64,000 nt of DNA from Uranotaenia lowii (lineage: Eukaryota > Arthropoda > Insecta > Diptera > Culicidae): contig NC_073693.1 of assembly GCF_029784155.1 (NCBI RefSeq), positions 237,712,447 to 237,776,446 of the forward strand, given 5' to 3'. A program made the translations under genes and the position numbers. How positions within the stretch are numbered: the stretch's first letter is position 1; each line of letters begins with the position of its first letter. Positions 47,153 through 59,481 of this stretch are shown in pieces. The notes below the pieces were generated by a model. The model saw nothing but the letters and a program-made list of their open reading frames with translations, did no database searches and had not been told where the DNA came from.

Positions 47153-48690
47153 CTCCATCCTGCTCAATAGAAAGAAACGTTATTATCTGGTGAAAGAACG
47201 ATCATATTGAAAAAGCAAAAGAAGAGGGAGAGAATGGCAGGGAGGGGGGTTCAATTGCAAATGAGTCTACAATATAAGCTGCACTCTGCTCCTCATCCTC
47301 CCCTTGAATTTCACTTAAAAAAATCAGATGTATGTTGAAAAAAAAAAAAAAATAAATAAGAGAAGAATAATGATAAATATTCTTCTACGGAACTTATACA
47401 TCCTTTACTACAACAATCAGTGCAAAAAGTGTTGATAAAATGAAAATTGTCGTTATTTTTATATCTGGTAGTTTGAAATTGTCACTTCTTCAGGTCTTTA
47501 AAGAATTTATAATTATAAATGTTATTCTACAAATGAAAATAATACACACGTAGCTGTGAGATGAAAATGTAGAATAAAATCCTTTAGGTTATCTACATCG
47601 TTTTATCTGAGCTTTTGAATATCAGCGCTAGGCTCAAAAAAAATTAATAACTCTAATTTTGCAACTATATGTTTGAAAAAGCTAACTTTTGAGATAACTA
47701 ACACTTATCACACACGATTATTGTTTTGAGTTTCAATCTGATTGTAAGACTCTGATATTTCAGTATTTTAATAAAGTATTTCACTTTTCTACGTTAAGAC
47801 CAATAAACTCATTAACAAACATAAATAATGGTAATAAATTCTTCATTGGAGTTTTTTACTGGATCGTGATTTGGAAATTTCGTATTATTATTTTTAATTT
47901 TGAAACACAACTCTTGTTAAAAATTCTGGATCTGATTTTAAAATTTATTTACATAAAAAATCATCACTCTAAATATAAATCAAGTTGAAAATAAGATTAT
48001 CAAAATCAGATTCTGAAGTATGAAGCCTCTGAAAAATAATTTTAATTGATTAGTTCTTGGATTTTAAGTTATCATACAAAATTTTCAATTTTAATCATAC
48101 TGGAATTTGCAACAAATAAATTATAAAGAAAGTAAAAATCGTTTTTGTCCTTCATTTAGGTACCTACACATAGTTCCAATTTTTTTAAAAGGATTTTGCA
48201 TTATAATGAAACATCATGAAATGAACGGTTAACCCTGATAGTTAATACTATTCTATAGTGAAGAGTCGTAATCAATTGCAATTAAATTAGCCAAACATTG
48301 AGATTCAGAGGATCAAACCATAAACTGGATTTTAATATAAAATTTCAATATTATTGTGTGGATGAGCTTAAAGTAGTATCGGCGAAATAATTGGTGTTGA
48401 TAGGCAAACTGATTTGTCAGTTTTTGGCGTCCTAAACTCGATTTTTTTTTGCCAGTTTTTAAAAAGTTCTATTGACGTTTCCTTAGGAAAATTATATTTT
48501 ATGTTCAACAACCAGTAAATCTATTTCAATAAAAACCTCAAAACAACATCGTGAGATTCTAAGCTTAAAACACAAATGGATCATTCAATTCATTTTTTTT
48601 TCTTCATTGCTTTTGTCAGACATTTTTTGACTGATTTGTGGATGGAAAAGATTTAATCTCATAAATCTTCCAAAATTCTAAAAAAATCGT
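47153..48690. other. AT-rich DNA without a recognised feature
   Basis: Low-complexity A/T sequence with an A run at 47339-47351. No gene, RNA or repeat assigned. Confidence 0.5.
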
Positions 48691-48699
48691 ATTTTTAAG

Positions 48700-49065
48700 C
48701 TCATGCCTGAAGATTCCATCGATAGAACATTTCTAAAACGCTAACTTTATATTTCAACAATCACTCTTCAACATTCCAATAAAAAAAAGGTAGCGTAGTG
48801 TAGTGTAGTTTCTGAGATATTGCAGTTTGAATGGTAAAGGTCCAAAAAGTTCGATTGTCGTAGAACTACTGTATCTAAGGCCAGACAAACTTTATAAAGT
48901 TAAAATTTTGTGATATAATAGTGTGATAGTTGATCTATCTTACGCAGAAAATTTGATCGGAAAATATCATCAGAGTGAAAAGTTATGCAAGTTCAAAGTC
49001 GAAGTGACAGTAAGCATGCTTCTAATTTCTATACAATTATGAACGGTACTGTACAACGATTTGAA
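48700..49065 (+). repeat. Dispersed repeat R-A (copy 2)
   Basis: Inverse-orientation counterpart of 37190-37575: shared phrases include GTAGTTTCTGAGATATTG, GGTCCAAAAAGTTCGATTGT, ATAGTGTGATAGTTGATCTA and TCTTACGCAGAAAATTTGAT. A short GTGTA duplication (GTAGTGTAGTGTAG) is local. No coding capacity. Confidence 0.65.
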
Positions 49066-51119
49066 AAAAAAACTATTTGAAATTTTTTTCAATTGAATGG
49101 GTAGGTTATAACACCAAAGGAAGGTTTGTTTAGTTAAGTATTTGATACTGAAAATTTCAACTATTTCATAAGTTTGTCGATGGCTGAAAAGCATTTTCAC
49201 TTGTGCTTTAAAAAATATCCTAAATTAATTTTGATTTTAAATGTTTTCAAAATTCTCTTATTTTGCAAAATGTGGAACCACACTTCTTCTATATTTTTTC
49301 CGCCCAGAAGTAATTACGTTAAAGCACTTTTTTCAAAACCATTTTGATATTTTACACTTTTGCTACAAAGTGCACGAATTTCACCTTGTGTTTCCAAAAG
49401 TTATACCAGAAACAAAAGCTGTTACAAAAAACATCAAATTTGCATTCAGTGCCCCTAGATAAGTCAAAATCAGTTTTCAAATTCTTTGCAGTTAGGAAAA
49501 CATGAATTTTGTTTCCTTTTGTTATAATTTTGAACGTAGATTTTGAGTTCTAGGGATGAATTTAAATCTCTATCAAAAAATCAATTCCTTAATGTTAAAA
49601 CAACTTTAAAAAAAACTTGTTTTCTTTTTTGGCTCTTAATGTGGCTGTGAAATAAAGTTACACTAAACACTAAATTTATAAAAACGTATTTGAAAATTTC
49701 ATTTAATTCAAAACTCCACCATTAACATCCCTTGAACCTGAAAAGTTTTATAAGGTACAGATACATATGTAACGTTCTTTCGAAAATATAATCTGGAGGG
49801 CCTGTAAATAGACCTTTTGTATGTACTAGATTCCTTAAAAAGAAACTCATCATGCCTAACGCAGATTTATAGGAAAGACTTATAGATAGCTACATAAGTT
49901 TGTCAGTTTTTTCAATCCCATTCAAGCTACCATTTTTAATTGCAAAAACTTTCATAAGACGAAAAAGTTTTTCAAAAGTGTATCAGTTTAATAGTTATTA
50001 AAAAAACACCATTGTTTTTCAAGGGTTCAGTGACGACTATTATTATTTCGTATATTGTCACCTTTTCTATGGTAAATAATGGGATATTTTTTAACGACAG
50101 TTTTCTATTTTAGAAAGTTATCCTCATCTAATCCATGCTCTATTAAATCTCGGCATACTAATGGCTGAAATAATTTTGAACAAAATCTTGAACTACTACA
50201 ACAAAAATTCTTACTAGAAAATTAATATTTTTATATCAATTTTATTGGTTTTAATTGATTAATGAGCAGTTTACTGTAGGCCCGTTATTTATTCGAAATT
50301 TTTCAATACATATTTGCTGTAAGCTTAAAAGCGCAAGTTAAATTGAGCATGTAACGAAAATTCAGAATATGAAAATAATATTGAATTTCTTCACAGATTT
50401 ATATCAAACAAATTTAAGCTTTCTGATTAGTTTTTTATTTATATTTGATTTGAATTAAAATCATTTGTTTTTAAAATTATGATTGAAATCCAAGTTCCGG
50501 AGCAGAATTATTTGTAGATGAAAATAATATTATAAATAGGTTTTATAAGCAAAGTTCATACAGAACTTAAGAAGTTAAGATGACTTGCCAAGGTTTTATA
50601 ATTTGCTCAACAGAACCTACTGCAGAAGGGCCTTTTTGTGCCACTAAGTGTTGAATTGGAGTTTAATAGACTCTAACATGGTTTTATAGCTTGAATTCAT
50701 AATTGGACTGAAATGCATTAAAGAACCCAAATTTTTACTTGGGATATTAACTCTTTCGACTTTTTCAAATTTGTCATTTATTTGAAATTAAAAACAAAAT
50801 AAAAAATAAGAAGCTCAAAATTTGAAGCAAATTTGAATTTTATTACTTTTTACCTCAAATAAAGTTAGGCATATGAAGGAAACTAACGACAATTTAAAAA
50901 AAAAAGTCGTCCCTAAATTTCATATCAAGCTCAATTGTTTAATGGATAAAATTGAAAGTCAACACTCTAAGTCACTCAAATAAAGTTATTTGGTGTAACT
51001 CGGTCCAGGAAATTGCAAGTTACAGCTGCTTGAGTTTGGTGGACCGATTATTTTCAATCTTGAGCCTTTAAGTGATGAATAAACGTTCTTGTTTTTCTTG
51101 TGTGAAATTTTAGCTTGTG
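49066..51119. other. AT-rich DNA without a recognised feature
   Basis: About 2 kb of A/T-dominated sequence, intron-like, with only short spurious frames (for example 49241-49462). Confidence 0.5.
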
Positions 51120-51129
51120 ACGGTATTTT

Positions 51130-51240
51130 GTATCGGTTTTTTTGTCGCTTTGGGGGTTGATCACTGGTTAAGATGCCGGATTGGCAAGACGTTATAAAAA
51201 TATTTTGTGAGTTCTATTCTCACTTCCCTACGGCGCGGTA
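51130..51240 (+). repeat. Possible old tRNA-derived repeat
   Basis: TTGATCACTGGTTAAGATGC resembles a tRNA box A region and GTGAGTTCTATTCTCAC a degenerate box B with a stem, 60-70 nt apart, a layout seen in tRNA-derived SINEs. Both boxes deviate from consensus, so this is tentative. Confidence 0.25.
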
Positions 51241-51333
51241 CTTCGTATTTTTCTTGTTTCTGGGATGAATTATCCAATAGGATGAAAATGTTTTTCTTGT
51301 TTTTCTTGAATGTAGTGGTCATGCACCATTTTG

Positions 51334-51531
51334 ATGGGAAGCTCGAGTATTTATGCCAGTAGTGCAATCATATTATCTCTGGCACAGTACACTTTTCAGC
51401 GCATTTTCGGCACAGAGATCAACACGTTCGTCGCCACGCTCATTTTGGTAGTTTTACTGGCCGGGCCCAAAGAAATTCTCGGAGCGAGGAAGAAAAGAGG
51501 GAGAACTAAACGATTTGAAACGTATGGCTAA
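51334..51531 (+). CDS. Small ORF with a transmembrane helix, 65 residues
   Basis: MGSSSIYASSAIILSLAQYT..., then FGTEINTFVATLILVVLLAG, a well-formed hydrophobic helix of about 18 residues, followed by a basic tail GARKKRGRTKRFETYG. This is the layout of a single-pass membrane micropeptide. The block has higher GC and non-AT-biased codons. The Kozak context (TTTTG before ATG) is poor and no family is recognised. It may be a small protein, an exon of a larger gene, or chance; 51540-52150 downstream is also GC-richer. Confidence 0.35.
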   Translation: MGSSSIYASSAIILSLAQYTFQRIFGTEINTFVATLILVVLLAGPKEILGARKKRGRTKRFETYG

Positions 51532-52689
51532 ATTGAGCGGCTAACTTGAGCAAGAGAGCGTCACACGTCACACGTCACGCCTCCCAGGAAATATACCCGT
51601 CACCCGAATATGGGTCCCATGACGACGAACGTGTTAACTTAAAAAAAAATACTATAAATATCTAAATATCTTGGTAACGATAATCAAACAAAATTATCGA
51701 CGTGAAAAGATTTAAACTGCCATCCTTCATCAGTTTCTACGACTGCATAATTCCGGATTAATCGATGACATGATCGAATGTTTTCTTCGCATCACATCAG
51801 TGTGCACTCGCTCGCTTCGCTCCCCCAAGATGCCGATTTGTGTAACACCATGTGGGCGCCGCCGCCGTCTTCAAGCTCTTCTCTGGGCTTGACACGTGAA
51901 TTGTCGCTGTCGCATCTCTCTTTTTGCCGCCCGAGAGTTGTCACTCGTTGAGGTAGTTTTATCATTTCGAGTGCGTTATCTACACTTCTACTGCGAATCG
52001 GAAGGCATTCGAAGAAACCGAAAACAGGTTTCGGATCTCCGAGGCGCAGTTATTGCGGTCGTCATCGCCGCCGGTTGAGGAATTCGAAACTTTTATGGAT
52101 CTATCGGGATCATTACGTATTCAGCGGCGATTGCGGCGTTTGGTTACGACGACGAGAGTAGCCGCAAGGGACCCACAACAAGGAAATCCAGTTTCCCGAT
52201 AGTATTCAGCAGGAATTCTCGAAGGTGCAAAATTTCCTGAATTTGCGTACGCTTTCGGAGTGATTCAGATGTTTTTCCCAAACTTGGTGACGATTTTGAA
52301 TAGCTCCGCATCAGTTGATCCCGTGATAAAGGCCATAAATACAAGATATCTGACGTTTTGATAGTTCTCAACTGCTCGGAAGACAAATGGTCGGTTTTAG
52401 AAAATTGATTAAATTGTTTTGCTTTATAGCGGTGTCCTATTCTATGTGCAAATGTTGAAGGTATCGAGAACATTCAATTTGGAACACATTAAACCAGTTT
52501 TTGAAAAATAAGTCGAACAAGCCTCCAGCGCTGAGATTTTTTTGAAACTGCCCAAAAAGGTTGACCACAAGAATCAGAACAGAATCAAATATTCGAAATT
52601 CAGCTCAATGATTTATCAAACTACATTTCGTTTTTGGTTCATAGTAATTTGTATAGTGTAATTTGATTTGTAGTGTAGTTTGATTTGAA
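51532..52689. other. GC-richer unique block, then AT-rich DNA
   Basis: 51540-52200 has higher GC, contains ACACGTCACACGTCACGC near 51563 and many CG dinucleotides, and no clear gene. Possible promoter or 5' exon material. The remainder is unassigned. Confidence 0.3.
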
Positions 52690-52691
52690 GT

Positions 52692-53040
52692 CTACATAAT
52701 ACAGTAGACTGAGTCGATTTGAGGTCATTTTTAAATTTCTCAAACCCTGGGGGCTAAAATGCTTCGTGTTGATCCAAGACTCATCCATGATTTTTAGCAG
52801 AATTTTTAAGCAACGTTTACATGAGTAAATTTGAACTTTTATGATTGTTTGGAAAAATTGAATATTTTGTACAGAAGAATCAACATCAATTTAGTTATTT
52901 CTGTGGAACGGAGCCAGCTAATGATTTATGTGCCAATTTATAAATTCGCTAAACGAAATTTTCCAACAACAACTTTGTAGAAGACCGTAACTTTTAATCT
53001 TAATAGGCAAAAAAGTTATTATTAAAGTATTATTAATACA
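52692..53040. repeat. Single arm of the foldback FB1 family
   Basis: Begins ACAGTAGACTGAGTCGATTT and follows the left arm of FB1 through CTCATCCATGATTTTTAGCA, GAATTTTTAAGCAACGTTTA, TTCTGTGGAACGGAGCC and on to TAATAGGCAAAAAAGTTATT. The opposite arm is absent, so this is a half element or a precursor without the hairpin structure. Confidence 0.7.
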
Positions 53041-53714
53041 GTCCATTTTGTTCTTTTGACCCTCCAAAACACTTCTTCATTCCCACCGGTAGAAGTTGCT
53101 TTATTAATGTTTGTCGGTAAATATTGCGTTAATTTCGACTTCCTCAATCGTTCGACAGCTTTAATCGAAAAAAAAGCGCGCGCGTTCCCCTAAAACATGA
53201 AAAAACCAAACTGCCTATTTCCTCTCTATATTATTTTTTGATTGGATGTGATGAAACTTGAACTTGTTTCCCATATAAATTTTACTCTCCGGTTCGTTTG
53301 CGGTAACCTTGAAGGTCGTGTTGTGGTTATTTTTTCCTGCCTATTAGGTATTTGTTTATTTTCAATTTGTTGGAATCAAAAATCCAAGTTCGTCTTTCAT
53401 GTTGCCGTGATTATTATTGGACGGGAGTTTAGTAACGGAAGGCAGCGAACCATTCAACCGTCGTCGTCGATGCTTTTGAATTGGTAGAAGATGGCTTGCG
53501 GAACGTTCTATCTTACCTACATACCATACTTTGGTTGGGGTCATGGCTGTGACATGGTCTTTTGTCGATGGAAGGGAATTCAAACAGTGGTGATGAATGA
53601 ATCGTCCACTTGTCATATATATATTTTGATCGAATCGATGATGTCAACACATATCAATAAATCATAAAATTGTGACCCTCCCAATACTATTATTTTATTA
53701 TCTTTTTCTTGCAG
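53041..53714. other. Unique sequence upstream of the microexon candidate
   Basis: Moderate GC, not obviously repetitive. A frame at 53251-53487 is hydrophobic but not recognisable. The last 25 bases form a pyrimidine-rich acceptor tract. Confidence 0.35.
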
Positions 53715-53738
53715 ATTGAAGAAACTACAACAATATTG
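53715..53738 (+). other. Candidate 24-nt microexon
   Basis: Acceptor TATCTTTTTCTTGCAG (53699-53714) and donor TTG|GTGAGTAC (53738/53739) both match consensus and enclose 24 nt, a multiple of three, which in the one frame would read IEETTTIL; all three frames lack a stop. It lies in otherwise intron-like DNA. No flanking exons are identified, so use is unproven. Confidence 0.35.
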
Positions 53739-56700
53739 GTGAGTACAATTAATTCTTGAAAACAGTAATCGGTATATAGTTTTCATTAATATCAGTATTA
53801 GGTACCAGCAAAACTTGTATTGAGGACTAATTTAGACTAATAAAAAATAAACTCTAAATGGGAAACGAGAGTTTATTTTGAGAAATACGCTTTTCTACAA
53901 CTCCGTACTAAAATATTTGATTTTCGTTACGAAGTTTGGTTTTGAATCAGTTTTTAATCTCGAAGCAACTACAACTGGTATCTGAAAGTATAAAAACTTA
54001 ATTTTCAAGAACATTTTCTGGCATTGCAAAAAATTGTATACATATGCATAAGGATGCCAGAATTTTTAAGGCACGTAGCCTGGCTTGGAAAATCCAAGCT
54101 ATTTGATCTAAAAACCTTTCATCTGATTACAAAATTTGTAACCCAAAAGCCGATAAGCCTTGTTGGTTAATTGTACGACTCGTGCTTTAAAAATCTAATT
54201 TTTGCAACTTGTTGTATAACTACCTAAATATGTACATTTGAATAAACACAAGTTGAGTTGGATCCCTAAAAAAATAATACCGGTACCAAGCAGTGAAGTT
54301 ATTTTAAAAGTATTTTGGTGTTTATCAAATTTGTGAACTTGGTTAGGCGAGTACTGGATAAGCGAGAAACCTCTATAAGTGAAAGAATTCGCCAGGACCC
54401 GTCATTTTTACAGCCAAAAACCTTAATAAATTAGAGTGAAAAACCTCTGTAAGCAAGAGTCAAGATGATACAAAACCGAAGCAAATTAAAGTGATTAGCA
54501 ATGCCAAACTAAAATTTGGGAGCCAAACTGGCTTTCTGATACCAAACTGACTTTGTGATTTAAACAGAAGCTCATGATGTGGTACTCAATATTATTTTAA
54601 TACTATGTAAAAAATTAATACGTTTACTTTCGATTTGATTGCAGTTGCTTAGTTTTGCCTCTATAAGTGAAGACACAAGCAGCAGTATAGCATTGACATG
54701 TTGTTTACAAAGTTCATTTCTATTGTTTTTAAAATTTATTTCTGTTAAAAAACTGGGTCTGAATGGTTCAAGATTTATAAAATCAATAACACTAGTTTAC
54801 AAAATTTAAAAAAAATCATGGACTTCATTGACTTACCCAAAGTTTTAATGTAAAATCTTTCACTGAATTCGCAATACAAAGAAAAATCTCAAAAGGATAG
54901 TGTTTGAAATATGATCTAAATATTTAAAAATAAAAAAATATAAAAAATGTACTTGTACTTAGATTCAAATATCTCGGACTGCATTTAATTACAATATCTT
55001 TTTTGAATATTGAAGGTGAATAAATTTGCTACCGATCATCTCACCTTCATTTTTGCGTATGATCAACAAGTCAATTTTCGATCATTGAGCAAGGTTATTC
55101 AAGAGTAATGATATTTACCCACAGTACTGATGCCAAAATCTCGAAACTAATCTCAGGTTCAGGATTCTACTATAATTTATCAAAAATAAACTTACCTTGT
55201 TGATAGAATTGATCTGTTTCTGAATTTTTTAATGAGTTTTAACTCATTCCAGAAGTTCTGGTTCTATAATATCGAAATAATTTGTTTAGGTATTTCTGTT
55301 TACACACTTTGGATTTTATAATCAGTTTAGGATTCTCGATTCTCCATTCACAACATCATTAGAAATTAGATATAATTTTCAATATTAGGACAATAATTTT
55401 ACGAATGTGAAAATAAGAAAATTTGAAGACATTCCGAGTTTTTGTTTCATATGCAACTTAAACGTTTTTAAACTTATCACTCATGTAGTTTTAATATATT
55501 TTGAAGCTTGTAAATGGCAATTCAAAATCGAAAACTCAGAATCAGATTGATCGTACAAAATTCAAAAGTTCATTCAGATTCACAAGAGGGTTTATTAATA
55601 AATAATTGTTATAAAGAATTATGATTGAAGCCCAAAAAATCTCAATTAAAGTTAATTTTTTTTTGTGTGGGGTATTTTGGATAGTTAAAGTTAATCTGAA
55701 AGTTAGATTCAGATATCATTTTTGATCAAATTTGAAATTCAGATTCGGATTCAGCTCAAAAATAAGTTATACAATCAAGATAACAATATCGAAATGACAA
55801 TTTTGTTGAGGAATTCAAATCGATAAAAAAAACCTTAAACTTATAATTTTTGTTGTTAATTACATTTCAAAATTTCAAATTTTAAATAAAGTCAGCTTGT
55901 ACACACAATTCAGCAGAGAATCACAAATATTTAGTAGAATTTTAGTTTATTTTACAATCTGTTTTATTTTGAAAATTAATTTAAAAAAATTCAAGCTCAA
56001 GATTTCTATTATGAAATTGATTTTAAATGATAAAACACGGTGTCTCTGGGAGAAAACATGATTTTTCGAAAATAAGCATCGCTAATTTTTCACCATTCGA
56101 AAGCTGGGACTTTTTCCTTTCATTTGAGCCCAAATTAGAAATTATCCATCGGGGGGTCTAGAACAATTTATTTTTCTTTAAGATTTTTTAGTCTTCTTAA
56201 TGGTTTTTAAAAGACAAAATCATTCTACTCACTGTGAAAACGCTTTCCTTACCTTTAGCGTTAGTCCAAATATGAACTCTTCATTTAAAAAAAATCTGCA
56301 GGGAATTAAAATTTGTTCTATTGCAGTTTTATCAAATGCCAAAGTTTGAATAAAAATTTTAAATTTTGTTCAAGTTTGCAACATTTAGATTTGAACCATA
56401 GAAATTTTAACTTTTTTTTTTATTTTTGAAAATTTTATTTATTTACATCGATGGTTAAAAGCTTTCAATATACTTAATAGTTGGGTAGATTCAGATTATT
56501 TGTTTTTAACATAGAAATTTTTCAATCAGAATAAGTTTTTGATAATTGAATTTTTTCTTTAAAAAATTATCTTCTATGCAAAATCGGATCAGTTAAACCA
56601 ACTAAACTCTTAAGCAAATTCAAAGACATTAACCATCGATGAGAGTAAGTTCAATATTTTGTCATCAAAGAATTCATTATACAAATTGAGAATATCATCT

Positions 56701-57512
56701 TAAAGATTTTAGGACGTTTTTTCAAAAGTAACAATTTAATTTCAAAAACTAATTATGTAAAAGCACTGAAAAATTTAATTATTAAATAGTATACCAAAAA
56801 TATATTATTAATATACCTATAACATTTTTTTGGAAACACATCATGAAAAAATTAGTCATCAAACCGCCCCCCATGAGTCGGTTCCTAAAACGGCCTTGAT
56901 TGTTGATATTAGTGAACTTATGATAGATAAAATGATAAAAAGTACATTTTATAGAGGAAATTGTGCGTTATCAACAGTTTCAGATTCGATGGTAACATTT
57001 AAAAATCTGTTTTTTATGGACCGTGAATCTTAATTCAAATAAAGATTTCAAGTAGTTGTTTGTCAAAATCGATTGAAAATTGAGGAAGTTATGGTTATTT
57101 TACTGAAACAGTAATGTTTGCATTTCTGAATAATTTTACGAGCCGCAGTGTACTAATATTGTTATAGGAATAACTAAACATAATAAATCTCACACGCTTC
57201 AAGTCAAAATTGATCATTGGCTTACCATAGCTTTAAAGGGTTAACATACTCCCTAGAACGAATCTCACCGAATATCTTTTAACAAGATATATCCCTGAAC
57301 CTATATAAGAGTGAACCTAGATATGTAAGTGAGAAACCTCTTTAAGCGAGAAAAAAAAATCTGTCCTTGGACTTTCGCTATCCAGGTTCGACGCATTAAT
57401 AAAAAATCTTTAGCATCGGATCATGAAAAAAGCAAAAGACCTATGAAAAATATTTCCATATACCTATCACAAACATAACAAGAATTCCAAAAGTTTATCT
57501 TTTTATATTATA
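53739..57512. other. AT-rich intron-like DNA with old repeat fragments
   Basis: 54949-55080 repeats the fragment at 6998-7130. GAGAAACCTCTATAAGTG at about 54363 and GAGAAACCTCTTTAAGCGAG at about 57330 resemble ends of pogo/Tigger-type elements but are isolated and degraded. No gene. Confidence 0.45.
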
Positions 57513-58870
57513 CTAGCTGACCCAGTGTGCTTTGCTACACCTTTCAAAATCAAATGATATTTTCAGAAATTATTTAAATTTTTATTGTTTTGTTGACATT
57601 ATTTCGAATCAAATTATGACATAATTCATAAGCAACCGCTATAAAATGAGAGCTTAAACCTAAACTAACTTTCTGAATCTTGATCTATAAATTTGTGTTA
57701 AAGTTCTGAAAATTTTAATCTGTTTACTTAAGCTTCGCCTTAAAAAAGAGGGTCACAAATTAATCGTACGCAAACAATCTAACTAAAATATGGTTGTTTT
57801 TGCTTGATATGTCCTGCATTTATGTTAAAAAATTGATAAGAGAGCTGCCTTCTTTCTTCCCCACTCTACACTGTAAAGCGTAAGGGTCTATAACATTCGT
57901 AGAAACATATCTCGTAACCAAGTACCTTTCCATGCCCTATTTGTATGAGTTTTACTGAAAATTGTAAGGCAAACCTCTTCTCCCCCTTTTTATCCACCTT
58001 TTTGAAGGAGTGCGGAATACCAAATATTCATAGAAGCATTTCTCGTACCCAAATATCATTCCATGCCAAATTTGGTTCCATTTGCTGTTATAATTCTTGA
58101 GTTATGCAATAAAAATTGTATGAAGCTTCCCTCCCTCATTCCTTTCTTCCCGCTGGAAGAAAGAAGGGGTCTCAAACAATCATTAGAACATGTCAGGTTC
58201 CCAAATATCCGCCCATGCCAAATTCGGTTCCATTTGCTTGATTTGTTTTTGAGTTATGTAAAAAATAAAAAGAGGGCCCCTCCCCCCTTTATAACTCCCT
58301 ACTGGAGAGAGGGAGGGGTCTCAAATAATCATAGAAATATTTTACGTATCCAAATACCTTCCCATGCCAAATTTGGTTCCATTTGCTTTATTAGCTTTTG
58401 AGTTATGTAAAAAAATATGGAAGAGGCCTCCTCCCCTTTCAACTGCAAAGAGGGAGGGGTCTAAAATAATCATTGAAAGATTACTCGTATCAAAATACCT
58501 TCCCATGCCAGATTTGGTTCCAATATCTTGATTAGTTTTCGAGTTATATGAAAAATTGTAAAGGGGCTACCTTACCTTATTTTCCCCCCCTTCCTATCAC
58601 CCCACTGAGTGGAGGGAAGGGTACCTAATATTCATTGAAATATTCCCCGTTCCCAAATACCACCCCATGCCAAACTTGATACCATTAGCTTGATTGGTTC
58701 TCGAGTTTTGCAAAAAAAATTCTTTTGTTTGGGTGGCCCCTCCCCCCTTCCTGTTAGGGGGAGGGGTCCCAAACCATAATAGGAACCTTCCCCGGCCTCC
58801 AATGTCCCCACCTGCCAAGTTTCACGTAAATTGGTTCAGTAGTTTTCGAGTCTATAGGGAACAGACAGAA

Positions 58871-58905
<35 letters not shown>

Positions 58906-58927
58906 AATTCATTTTTATATATATAGA
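57513..58927 (-). mobile_element. Non-autonomous Helitron 2 with internal tandem units
   Basis: In plus coordinates it reads CTAGCTGACCCAGTGTGCTT at the left and ATTTTTATATATATAGA at the right, between A (57512) and T (58928); on the minus strand this is TC...CTAG, the Helitron signature. The GTGTGCTTTGCTACAC hairpin lies beside CTAG as in the copy at 31078. The interior (57890-58850) is made of ~150-bp units with the GGTTCCATTTGC anchor (58072, 58226, 58376, 58518, 58680), and a GACA microsatellite (58862-58905) sits near the TC end. No helicase. Confidence 0.85.
58862..58905 (+). repeat. (GACA)n microsatellite in Helitron 2
   Basis: About ten copies of ACAG/GACA with one A substitution (AGAAAG). 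The same position in other copies has only two or three units, so the array has expanded within the element. Confidence 0.85.
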
Positions 58928-59300
58928 TCGGTTGGAAATTCTCAATTTTTTTGTAGTCAATAGTGCAAAATCAACTCATATTCTTACTTCACACTATCAT
59001 TAACAACGATTTTGTGAGTATTTATTATTCACTCATGTTCATCTGTATTATAAATAATTTCACGCGTACGGTTCGTTTTTTCGTTACTGCCAGGTCGGCT
59101 GTTTATTTGGGTAGCTTCGGAAGTCAGATTGTGTTGTTCGATTATACATAAGTTGTGCGAAGATTGATGAGTGTGACAAAGCTACTACAATACTAGAATC
59201 AAAAATGAAAATGTTTTCGTGTTCATTCTGGGAATGAAATAGAATGTGGAAAAATGGACTCCGCTCGTTCGCGTGTGTAATGTTGATTTTGCTGCTATGA
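58928..59300. other. Unique sequence upstream of candidate exon
   Basis: GC rises from about 59060. It includes GTCAGATTGTGTTG near 59128, an initiator-like word. Nothing definite. Confidence 0.3.
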
Positions 59301-59414
59301 CGAAGCGTTAGCTACGCGCGGATTGCTTTGATGTTTTATTTTTCGAACCGTTTGCGTTTTTGGTTGAAGTGATTGAGTGCGCATAAACAACTTTACCTAA
59401 ACCCAGCCCAGAAC

Positions 59415-59481
59415 ATGTATGGACGTGTTCGAATCCATCGCAGCAAGCGGGAAATTTCCAACGAAGGAAAGCTCGAAACTG
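59415..59481 (+). other. Candidate first coding exon
   Basis: GC-rich stretch ending ACTG|GTGAGAGCG (donor at 59482). Two overlapping ATGs: the first (59415, context GAAC-ATG) gives MYGRVRIHRSKREISNEGKL, phase 1; the second (59419) gives MDVFESIAASGKFPTKESSK plus L, phase 0. The frames stay open to the donor. No protein family is recognised and no acceptor follows in the window that I would defend. Upstream 59100-59410 could be the promoter and 5' UTR. Confidence 0.3.

Noticed and set aside
54360..57390. Complete pogo/Tigger element between the two GAGAAACCTCT motifs
   Set aside because: Motifs are in the same orientation, degraded and 3 kb apart with no transposase between.
58754..58960. 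Minus-strand frame rich in CLSVCLSVC
   Set aside because: Translation of the GACA microsatellite of the Helitron.
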